Part shown: one piece after another, positions 1 through 5,841 of the stretch
Layout: every line of letters starts with the position of its first letter
How positions within the stretch are numbered: position 1 is the stretch's first letter
Assembly: GCA_013414725.1 (NCBI GenBank)
Contig: CP058706.1
Span: 772,341-778,181 of the forward strand
From: Coxiellaceae bacterium
GTDB lineage: Bacteria; Pseudomonadota; Gammaproteobacteria; GCA-013414725
Direction: 5' to 3'
DNA: 5,841 bases
The notes under the pieces: generated by a model
Told to the model about the DNA's origin: nothing
What the model saw: the letters and a program-made list of their open reading frames with translations, nothing else
Databases searched by the model: none
Position numbers and translations under genes: made by a program

Positions 1-42
1 AAATTAATCGACCTTGGGTTTGATCAACATTTAATGAAATAA
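1..42 (+). CDS. Possible 3' end of an upstream gene (partial)
   Basis: The first frame is open from the window edge and reads KLIDLGFDQHLMK followed by a TAA stop at 40-42. The other two forward frames stop within the first 21 bases. The residue mix is protein-like, and the next gene starts 21 bases further on, a spacing that would fit a co-transcribed pair. Thirteen codons are too few to identify a family or exclude chance, so this is only a probable C-terminus. Confidence 0.35.
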   Translation, partial: KLIDLGFDQHLMK

Positions 43-63
43 GTGGTTTAGCAGAAAAGTATA

Positions 64-519
64 ATGAAAATAAAATCTTTGAATTTCTTGATAGGGCCAT
101 TTATGGTGCTCTTGTCAGCCAGTTGCCCTGCCATTGCTGAACCTAATCAGCAGTTGTTAGAAGTAGCGCACGTCGTCCACAAGCAATATCCTCACGCTAA
201 AATCATTACCAGCTCTTTTTGCAATCTTGGTGAAGCCAAATTGGCTGCTTTTGGTCTTGTCATTGAAACTGTCAATAATCAATCCGACGATCCGTTGCAG
301 CCAATTATCGCAGTGAAGCAGAATAATCAGTGGAAGCTGAATCGGTTGTCTAAATCAATAGATTATTCTGGTGGAATGGACCGTGATTTTCTCAGTGATT
401 TTTCGAGCCCTACTCGTGCAAAAGCAAGGCAACAACTAGTGGTTCGATGTGTCATTCCGCAATCGGATTACCAAATTAATATTCAATCAAATGGTGAATT
501 TACTAATGATTATTTTTAA
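64..519 (+). CDS. Small secreted/periplasmic protein of unknown function
   Basis: The 151-residue product starts with a textbook Sec signal peptide: basic MKIK, a hydrophobic stretch at about residues 6-20 and an A-I-A cleavage site at 23-25, so the mature protein should begin near E26 in the periplasm or outside the cell. Cys21 lies inside the signal peptide but is preceded by S-A-S, not a proper lipobox, so a lipoprotein is unlikely. The mature part, about 126 residues, is mixed alpha/beta in character and has two cysteines (near residues 53 and 129) that could form a disulfide. It contains HVVHKQYPHAKIITSSFC and ends in a polar NGEFTNDYF tail. I do not recognise the family. The ribosome binding site is a weak AGAAAAG ahead of ATG, but the signal peptide strongly supports this start. 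It may be co-transcribed with whatever ends at 42. The frame is intact, unlike the large gene downstream. Confidence 0.85.
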   Translation: MKIKSLNFLIGPFMVLLSASCPAIAEPNQQLLEVAHVVHKQYPHAKIITSSFCNLGEAKLAAFGLVIETVNNQSDDPLQPIIAVKQNNQWKLNRLSKSIDYSGGMDRDFLSDFSSPTRAKARQQLVVRCVIPQSDYQINIQSNGEFTNDYF

Positions 520-785
520 AGCAAAAACATTTAGCAAATCATCTTTGTTTTCCAGCAAGCAGCGTATACAATAATTGGGTCTGTGCCTCAATAAAATTGG
601 GTGAAATTAAACCAATCATCTCGTTTGTGCAAATGAATGCTGATTAATAAAAATTTTTGTTGGTTAATGACAAATACCTAGCATAGATAATAATTTTAAA
701 ACGCATAAAAATTCGTGAGGATTCCTCAGGCCTTATTGCTCTTTTGACATGCTTGAAAAAACCCCGTTTTTAAGGAAAAACCGCC
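520..785 (+). promoter_or_regulatory. Intergenic leader region upstream of the large NACHT gene
   Basis: This AT-rich gap of 266 bases has no convincing gene on either strand. A promoter for the downstream gene is likely here. A GATAAT hexamer at 686-691 lies in an AT-rich patch, but no well-spaced -35 partner is evident; TTGGTT at 660-665 is 20 bases away. A perfect TTGACA at 744-749 has no good -10 at the normal distance. Possible operator-like elements are an 8-base direct repeat AATTGGGT at 573-580 and 595-602, 22 bases apart, and the inverted repeat TGAGG-ATT-CCTCA at 716-728. A short AAAAAC-CCC-GTTTTT inverted repeat ends just before the ribosome binding site. These are visual matches only. 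Confidence 0.3.
772..776 (+). promoter_or_regulatory. Ribosome binding site of the NACHT gene
   Basis: AAGGA lies nine bases upstream of the ATG at 786, good Shine-Dalgarno spacing. It fixes the start of the large broken gene at 786; no other start with a comparable site was seen nearby in this frame. Confidence 0.7.
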
Positions 786-896
786 ATGAACAATTTTAAA
801 ACAATAGAAGCATCAGGCCTGCCACGGCCTGTGCCACAACATGATGCACAAAATGATAACGCAGAATCTGAATTAGAGCATGGCAGCCATGGTGTT

Positions 897-1290
897 CAAG
901 GTGGAGAAAAAGGAAATGAATATCAAGCACTGTGGATGACATTGGCTTGTATTAACGCCATTCATCAGCCAAACACCGAACCAGTCAGATTGTCCAAAAT
1001 CATTTTGGAAGGGTCACGTGAGCCCTTTGATGATATTGAAATCGTTAAAAGTGATGGAAGTTTGACGTTGTTTCAATCAAAGCACCGGCACAAGGCAGGC
1101 AGTAATAATATTCTTATCAGCGAATTGGTCAAAATACCAGGTGGCAAAGATAGTGCACCTTTTTCATTGCTCAAATATTTTAAAGGCATGATGTCAATAA
1201 AGGCCAATTCTGGCTTTAATGATATCCGTTTTATTATTGGTGTATCAGCGCCATTCAGTGAGAGTTTTGAGCTTCCGAGTAAGAAAAATG
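897..1290 (+). other. Effector domain: Cap4/DUF4297-like PD-(D/E)xK nuclease
   Basis: This is a domain of the large broken gene, residues about 38-168. Visible motifs are GGEKGNEYQALW (residues 39-50) and KIILEGSREPFDDIEIV (71-87), then a short turn and LTLFQSKHR (93-101). A Glu/Gln-bearing first helix, a strand ending in an acidic pair and a (E/Q)xK strand make up the PD-(D/E)xK active site, here in the QxK form that I recall from Cap4-type DNA nucleases. The candidate catalytic residues are E45, D82 or D83, Q97 and K99. Such a domain at the front of a STAND NTPase is normally the effector that cuts DNA after activation. The domain lies wholly upstream of the first frameshift, so a 175-residue product (786-1313) containing it could be made alone. 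Fold assignment is by motif only. Confidence 0.65.
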
Positions 1291-1937
1291 AAAAAAGAGA
1301 ATGTTTAATTTAGGCAAGAATTTTTGGTCTTCTTCTGAGTATTACAAACAGTACAATCCCATAATCTCGAACCATTGCTATCAAAAGTTTATTATTCTCA
1401 GACACAAACTCAGGACTTGAAGCAATGTTGTTCAAATAGCAGTCCACAATATGTACGTTTTTCTGATAAGTTCATAGAAAATGATGAAAGCTTATCTGAG
1501 AAATCAAAGGTCTTGCGTCGATTTATTATTTTCGCCTTAAAAGAATTCATTAAAGATGAGCGCAATAATGAAAGTGCTTGGGTCGATTGGAAAGAAAAAT
1601 TTGATGATAAAAAAATTAAATTTTTCTTTAAAAATTTGCAGTTATGGATTAAGCAACCAAAAGTTGATGAACTGAGAGATATCGTTCTGAAATCTCTTAG
1701 AATTAACTTTGTAATGAATGCCAATGAGATTCAGCAAAGTTTAGTTGATATGCTGCGACAGACTGCGGATAGACACAAAAAGTCCTTGCGTCTTGCAGAT
1801 GTCGCCCAATATTTGCAAGAAGTCCGTGGCAATGTTCTATTAAGATATCTAGGAGCAATGAGCGATCAACTGAGAACTAATTTATTGTTCGATAAATTTA
1901 TTCAGGCCAAGCCACGATTAAATTTGGCCGAATTTTG

Positions 1938-2310
1938 GGCTCGAAGTCAAAAATTCTAGTGTTAGAAGGTTATTGTCCCGGCGAATTAAAATATTTTGTT
2001 TATAGTGAAATCCATCAATTTTATCATCAAAACTATCCTGATCAGCGTTTTGGAGAGAATTGGCTATTGGTGGATTATGCAACCAAGCCTATTTATCAAT
2101 TTGATCCACTGACTCAGGCTGGGAGGATTATGAACCGCAGGATGTATTTAATTCGCAGTCGCTTAATTTATTGGTGCTTGATCGAGCTGAGAGTTTTTTG
2201 AAAATGCCTATGGCAAGTCAATATTGTCCAATCTAATAACACGATTGATGTCTCATAATAAAATCAAGTTGATTTTAATTTCATCGGTCAGTCCTAAGCA
2301 AAATTGGATT
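1938..2310 (+). other. Candidate degenerate P-loop NTPase-like domain
   Basis: This section of the large gene, residues about 386-510 after repair, has the rhythm of a STAND ATPase core but lacks the catalytic residues. KILVLEGYCPGELKYFV sits where a Walker A loop would be, yet the expected G-K-S/T triplet is E401-L402-K403. About 64 residues later LNLLVLDRAES resembles a Walker B strand with D467, and 30 residues after that KIKLILISSV resembles the sensor I strand. The spacing parallels the active NACHT domain in the same protein (about 81 and 30 residues). The inference is an inactive NTPase-like fold used structurally. Three frame repairs (near 1951, 2122 and 2196) are needed to read it, so the alignment depends on those repairs. 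Confidence 0.4.
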
Positions 2311-2484
2311 CACTATTTTGATGAGATAAAATTTAAAAGCTCTATTGTTGGTAAGGAAGACGATTTATTTTTGTGCAATGAAGAGATAAGCCAAATAATT
2401 ACCACAGCAGGTTTGACTGAAAAACTGTGGAATTTTTTGATAATCAATTCATAAAATTTTCAGAACTTCAAAAGGCCTATATCC

Positions 2485-2501
2485 TAGCCTTTATAAGGCT
2501 A
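2485..2501. repeat. 17-base perfect hairpin at the edge of a GC-rich patch
   Basis: TAGCCTT (2485-2491) and AAGGCTA (2495-2501) form a perfect 7-base inverted repeat with a TAT loop inside the large gene. It lies 12 bases after the frame change at 2470-2473 and at the start of a stretch unusually rich in GGCC (seven copies in 2474-2631). It may be chance or part of a small inserted element. Confidence 0.35.
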
Positions 2502-2946
2502 TGGCCGTGCCTAGTATTTTATTGCAAGTGATAACAAGCAACCGGCCCTCACAGTTTGATCGGCCCCTACAAGGCCCCGGTATTCTGCATGTCCCCCATT
2601 TCCAGGCCTTATCAATCTCAGTCAGCCGGCCTGTTTATCAATTGCGATCTCTTTGTGAAGCAACGGGAATAAAAAGAATAAGGTTTTTAAGTGAAGATAA
2701 AAATATCGAAGGATTTCTCCAAAAATACACCAAGAAAAAGTGGAGTTTTGATGGGAAAAATAAGCGGTTTTACGTCAATTTAACTAAAGAAGGCGTCATT
2801 GTTGAGGTAAAAAGCAGCGGTGATGTTTCTGAGCAAGTGATAGTAGATAAAATAGATGAACGATCCACCATATTCTATCCTGCAATAACGCCTTGCCACT
2901 TTGATGACAAGCTTGAATCAACAGGGGCTATGAATGCATTAATCAT

Positions 2947-4030
2947 GAAAAAGAATTCCAACAGAAAACGTTGTTAGTGGCAGATTATGGCAGTGGTAAG
3001 TCATCGTTGTTGCAGCATTTGCTAAATCTGTGGTTTATTCCTGCAAAGAGAGATGAAAATTACGAATGGGTGGTCTTGCTTAAGATTCCTGAAATTGTGC
3101 GTAAAATAAAAACAACTGGGTTGGATCGAAATTATTGAAGCACAAGCTAAAAAACAAGGGCTTATTAAGGACCAATTGCAAGCTTGGCAGAAACAAACTT
3201 TATTAATTGCCATCCAATCGGGCGGATTATTGTTATTGCTAGATGGATTAGATGAAGTCAAGGTTGATGAGGCAACCATTTTAGATCAGTGGTTGCAAGG
3301 TCTGCCGGCAACTGTCAATTTTATTATTGGGACACGGCCACATGCACAACGTAATTTAACGGTATCGTATACCGATAAAATTAGTTTGAAATTGTTTGAT
3401 TGGGGCTTAATACAGCAATATATTATTTCATTTTTTCAAAATTTATATGAAGAAATATCAGATAACTCGGATGAAACCAAGCATTATAATGAAATGTTTA
3501 TAGTGCAAGTGTTAAATTGGATAGGCAATGGAGACAACAAAGAAGCAAATGAGATATTGCAAAGACCGTTACATGTGAGTTTGTTTTGTGAGGCTATCAA
3601 ATCCTCTTATCAAGAGTGGATGATAGCAGAAGCTGAACAAAAAACAGAATTACAAAATGGGTCGCCTTGGCAAGGATCAATTTTTTATCGTACTAAATTG
3701 TATCAGTTAGTCATCATGCAGCAGTTAAAAAATATCTATTACAGACTGTCCATGTGCAAACACCGGGCTATGCCAACAACGATTCCCATGTTCTTATGTT
3801 AACTCAATTGCTCCAAATCCGTTTACGCGAAATTGCCTTTCAACAAAGTTTTGGACAAGAACCCATTAAGCTGGTGCATTATTTTGATACTAAACTATTA
3901 GATCAAGAACTTTATGCTGTGGGATTTATTGCAGCAGTGGATGAAGCAGAGCAAACCGAGACTGCTATCGTTTTCATTCATCGTATAATGCTGGAGTTTT
4001 TACTGCCCAATATTTATTGGCAGGTTTGAC
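2947..4030 (+). other. NACHT-type STAND NTPase module
   Basis: This is the most securely identified part of the large gene. It reads EFQQKTLLVADYGSGKSSLL at 2953-3012 (Walker A, fitting the [AG]-x4-G-K-[ST] consensus), then LLLLLDGLDEV at 3227-3259, the extended acidic Walker B characteristic of NACHT proteins. FIIGTRP at 3320-3340 is the sensor I arginine motif. After a helical and winged-helix-sized region comes FIHRIMLEFFTAQYLLAGL at 3973-4028, the usual motif closing the module; it appears only when one T is restored in the run at 3997-4001. Three frame repairs fall inside the module (3118-3120, 3727-3732, 3997-4001). None removes a catalytic residue, so the ATPase would be expected to be active if the reading frame were whole. 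Confidence 0.88.
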
Positions 4031-5399
4031 TCGCGGCGAAAACGATAGTTATTTTCACCAAGTCAAGGCTCTTATTGACTCAGGACATAATAATCCCAAA
4101 TATGAACAAATTTGGCGTGTTTTGGGGGAAATGGTGCGCTATGGTGACATCTTTTTAAATATTGAAGCCGCTGGCAAAACAGCAGATATTTTTCATGTTG
4201 ATCAGTTCCGAGCATTAAATGACAATGATTTAATTAAATCCAACCGTCGGTTTTTAGGAATTGTGTGAATGGCTTGGAATATACTGATCCGATACAATCC
4301 GAGGTTTATAATTATCGAGGCTGGTTTCATCCAATTTATCCGCCAAATAGTACGCTATTGCCGGTGGATATTTCAAAATACGAAGGATCCGACGTTAATA
4401 CAGTTCTTTTAAAAGAAGCGAAACAGAATAAGGGCGCCGCATTAGAAATCATTAAATATTTAATAGAGAAGAAACTACTTTCTGATAACTGGTTGCTACA
4501 TTTTTATGACAAGCGCGAATATGAAGATTTGGCAGAGATTACCAATCAAAATCAAGAATATGATCTGGCCTTGTTTCGTCAACTTATATTAAAACATAAT
4601 TGGCTAGAACTGGGTTGGAATGGCTTCTGGGACATTGATGTCTATCTTCCCGCATTGAAGTATATGAAACAACTGTCCCCTGTTGCCGCGGCTTATTTTA
4701 TTCATCGCGTCGAAAATCGTAATCATATCTATTATGACATGGGGGTTGCGGCTATTGTTAGAAGTATATTGTTTCAATTAGCCAAGGTTGAATTGGAGGT
4801 ATGTCCTAACCGTTGGTTTTTATTAATGGTGCAAACTTGGCTAAGAAAACACGGGCTCATCAATGAACAAGCGCCTATTGCAATCATTCCTCAGTTATTA
4901 CTTAAATCATGGGATGGTTTTTTAAAAGACAAGCAATATCCCTGGATAGGCATTGATGCTTTATATTCGCTGGCATTTGTTTTCAAAACTCCCATCTTTT
5001 ACAAGGTACTAAATCAGGACACCAAATTGTTATTATATTGCCAGCAGTTGATGATAAAAACACAGTTGACATTGAATGTTCCTCCTGAGCAAACCGCTTA
5101 TCTGATTGATCGAATAAAATATTTACGGAAAAAAGCGATTTCATCGAAATGAAACTTCCAGCCATTCAATGGGACAGCAGTGAATTTGACAATAGACCCA
5201 AAAGGTTTCAGACGTAAAAATTTCTGCATTAATTGCAAAATTTAACCCATTGATTTATACAAAAAATGTTGCTCAATTCGAAGTTGCAGTACAGGAGAAT
5301 AATATTAATAATAACAATGGAATTTAGTGGTTTTCAAATTTGGCCTTCCATCATCCTATTGTTCGGTGAAAACGTCTTATTACTGAACACACATCTCGG

Positions 5400-5431
5400 T
5401 CATTGCTTCTTCGCTATGCTCCTCGCAATTG
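5400..5431 (-). repeat. Dispersed palindromic (REP-like) repeat of the 'CEERSDEAIS' type
   Basis: Read on the minus strand, this stretch contains ATTGCGAGGAGC followed by AGCGAAGAAGCAAT. It closely resembles a short interspersed repeat that I recall from Legionella, Rickettsia and other genomes, whose chance translation gives peptides like C-E-E-R-S-D-E-A. Here the corresponding frame reads CEEHSEEAM. ATTGC at 5402-5406 and GCAAT at 5425-5429 form the closing inverted repeat. Only one copy is in this window, so membership in a repeat family rests on memory of the consensus. Confidence 0.5.
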
Positions 5432-5485
5432 TAAAGGTTCAGTATTTCGTTGATGAAAAGGTAAGATTACTCTCTTTTCACCAAC

Positions 5486-5489
5486 GAGG
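5486..5489 (+). promoter_or_regulatory. Ribosome binding site of the 80-residue gene
   Basis: GAGG lies five bases upstream of the ATG at 5495, at the short end of good spacing. It supports that start over the internal ATG at 5561. Confidence 0.55.
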
Positions 5490-5494
5490 CGGCC

Positions 5495-5737
5495 ATGAGG
5501 AATAACACGAACGATAAGACTTTAGAAAACAATTACATACAAAAGTTAAATGTAGTAAATATGGCGCAAGCTGTCTTTGAAGGTGTAAAACATGGCCACA
5601 TAGGAGCCTTTAATAAAGGCTGGAAAAGAGCTGATACAGTCTCAATCAATGGACTTCAGATTTGTGGCTCCATGGATGAAGTTGAACAGCAAATTAAGCG
5701 AAGTAACTTGTGGTTGTTGAATAACAATGCGAGTTAA
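5495..5737 (+). CDS. Small hypothetical protein, 80 residues
   Basis: An intact ATG-to-TAA frame with a GAGG ribosome binding site. The first 20 residues are polar and Asn-rich. The rest contains VVNMAQAVFEGVKHGHIGAF, likely an amphipathic helix, then NKGWKRADTVSINGLQICGS, likely a strand-turn-strand, and MDEVEQQIKRS, a short charged helix. There is no signal peptide or membrane segment, so it should be cytoplasmic. A single cysteine is near residue 57. I do not recognise the family. The compact helix-strand-helix build would suit a small regulator or a protein-interaction domain, but nothing shows this. It lies 168 bases after the broken NACHT gene with a palindromic repeat between, so it is probably a separate transcription unit. 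Confidence 0.7.
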   Translation: MRNNTNDKTLENNYIQKLNVVNMAQAVFEGVKHGHIGAFNKGWKRADTVSINGLQICGSMDEVEQQIKRSNLWLLNNNAS

Positions 5738-5757
5738 TTCGAAATAAGATTCGAGTT
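5736..5757 (+). terminator. Weak terminator-like hairpin overlapping the stop codon
   Basis: AATTCGAA (5736-5743) pairs with TTCGAGTT (5750-5757) around an ATAAGA loop, with one G-T pair, and a short T-rich stretch follows (TTC, TAATTCTTTT). The stem is AT-rich and the T tract is interrupted, so it would be a weak Rho-independent terminator for the 80-residue gene. Confidence 0.35.
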
Positions 5758-5786
5758 TTCTAATTCTTTTGGCACGCATGGTTTAC

Positions 5787-5809
5787 TTGTTATCGCATCG
5801 ATACAACAA
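5787..5809. repeat. Imperfect inverted repeat downstream of the last gene
   Basis: TATCG-CAT-CGATA at 5791-5803 is a perfect 5-base inverted repeat, flanked by TTGT on the left and CAACAA on the right, which extend the symmetry with a two-base offset. It may be an operator-like site for a gene beyond the window or a transcript hairpin. A second short palindrome, GTTGA-T-TCAAC, follows at 5819-5829. Confidence 0.25.
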
Positions 5810-5841
5810 ATAAGGCTAGTTGATTCAACAATAAGAGCATC

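Larger units (their letters stand above)
786..5327 (+). pseudogene. Nuclease-NACHT STAND NTPase (Avs/bNACHT-like), frameshifted at 14 homopolymer sites
   Basis: All open segments in this interval join into one protein of about 1,517 residues when single bases are restored in short runs. Runs needing one more base: 1291-1296, 1383-1386, 1949-1953, 2121-2123, 2194-2199, 2433-2438, 2470-2473, 2948-2952, 3727-3732, 3997-4001, 4251-4255, 5129-5134 and 5200-5203. The run at 3118-3120 needs one fewer. Numbering below uses this repaired frame. Residues 1-37 are a polar, probably disordered leader. Residues 40 to about 170 are a PD-(D/E)xK-like nuclease domain (E45, D82/D83, Q97-S98-K99). Residues 170-390 are helical. 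Residues 390-505 look like a dead P-loop domain. Residues 730-1085 are the NACHT module: Walker A ADYGSGKS at 735-742, Walker B with D822 and D825-E826, GTRP ending at 854, and FIHRIMLEFFTAQYLL from 1066. The remaining 430 residues are helix-rich and unrecognised. STAND NTPases of this layout sense a ligand with the C-terminal half, oligomerise with ATP and activate the N-terminal effector; antiphage defence is the likely role but is inferred. As written, translation would stop at 1311-1313. Sequencing error and true decay are both possible. The stop at 5325-5327 is the most likely end; one further frame change would extend it to 5386. Confidence 0.88.
5328..5494. other. Non-coding gap between the NACHT gene and the 80-residue gene
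   Basis: No supported gene is present. A reading frame covering 5266-5505 overlaps the repaired end of the large gene and runs through a dispersed repeat, so it is taken as spurious. The gap holds an imperfect hairpin, GTTCGGT (5361-5367) with ACTGAAC (5382-5388), one G-T pair and a 14-base loop, without a T tract, followed by the palindromic repeat described separately. A promoter for the gene at 5495 should lie here or further upstream, but no convincing one was seen. Confidence 0.5.

Noticed and set aside
64..130. Lipoprotein signal for the first secreted protein
   Set aside because: Cys21 is preceded by Ser-Ala-Ser with no Leu at position -3, and a better type I site (A-I-A) follows at residues 23-25.
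744..772. TTGACA at 744-749 as the -35 box of the NACHT gene promoter
   Set aside because: No acceptable -10 hexamer lies 16-18 bases downstream, and transcription would start almost on the ribosome binding site.
1291..1296. Programmed ribosomal frameshifting as an explanation of the broken frames
   Set aside because: Fourteen sites in one gene is far beyond any known programmed case, and the runs are ordinary A, T or G tracts without a consistent slippery heptamer.
1410..1724. Minus-strand reading frame of 104 residues
   Set aside because: It lies antisense to the helical linker of the NACHT gene, whose + strand reading is consistent with the surrounding segments; no ribosome binding site or recognisable domain.
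2501..2977. Treating the frame starting at ATG 2501 (and the other fragments) as separate genes
   Set aside because: None has a good ribosome binding site, consecutive pieces overlap in different frames, and single-base repairs join them into one NACHT protein with continuous motifs.
3022..3279. Minus-strand reading frame of 85 residues
   Set aside because: It is antisense to the Walker A to Walker B stretch of the NACHT module, which is clearly coded on the + strand.
4983..5165. Minus-strand reading frame of 60 residues
   Set aside because: It is antisense to the C-terminal part of the large gene, with no supporting signal.
5266..5505. Plus-strand reading frame of 79 residues
   Set aside because: Its start overlaps the repaired C-terminus of the large gene, its body crosses a dispersed palindromic repeat, and its hydrophobic translation looks like a shadow.

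Overview
The window is AT-rich (my rough estimate is high-thirties percent G+C) and comes from a Gram-negative bacterium. One protein has a Sec signal peptide, and the large central gene and a dispersed repeat recall intracellular gammaproteobacteria such as Legionella and its relatives. That assignment is inference from style and memory; no marker gene is present.

Layout, all on the + strand. Positions 1-42 are probably the last 13 codons of an upstream gene. Positions 64-519 encode a 151-residue protein with a clear signal peptide. Positions 520-785 are an AT-rich intergenic region leading to a good ribosome binding site. Positions 786-5327 are one very large gene broken by 14 frameshifts. 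Positions 5328-5494 are non-coding and carry a dispersed palindromic repeat. Positions 5495-5737 encode an intact 80-residue protein of unknown function, followed by a weak terminator-like hairpin. Positions 5738-5841 hold inverted repeats and no gene.

The central gene is the main content. Read through its frameshifts it gives one protein of about 1,517 residues. The order is a Cap4/DUF4297-like PD-(D/E)xK nuclease-type domain, a helical linker, what looks like a degenerate P-loop ATPase-like domain without Walker lysine or Ser/Thr, a full NACHT-type STAND NTPase (Walker A, LLLLLDGLDEV Walker B, GTRP sensor, EFFTAQYLL motif), and a long helical C-terminal half. Nuclease plus STAND NTPase plus a large C-terminal sensor is the layout of bacterial NLR-like (Avs/bNACHT) defence proteins, so the likely role of the intact protein is sensing an invader or host partner and cutting nucleic acid.

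All 14 frame changes can be placed in a run of three to six identical bases. Thirteen are repaired by adding one base and one by removing one base, and no in-frame nonsense codon is needed to explain any break. This pattern is typical of homopolymer indel errors in an unpolished assembly, but slippage-driven decay of a disused gene is also possible. The flanking small genes are intact but too short to decide. No tRNA, rRNA, CRISPR array, transposase or integrase was seen.
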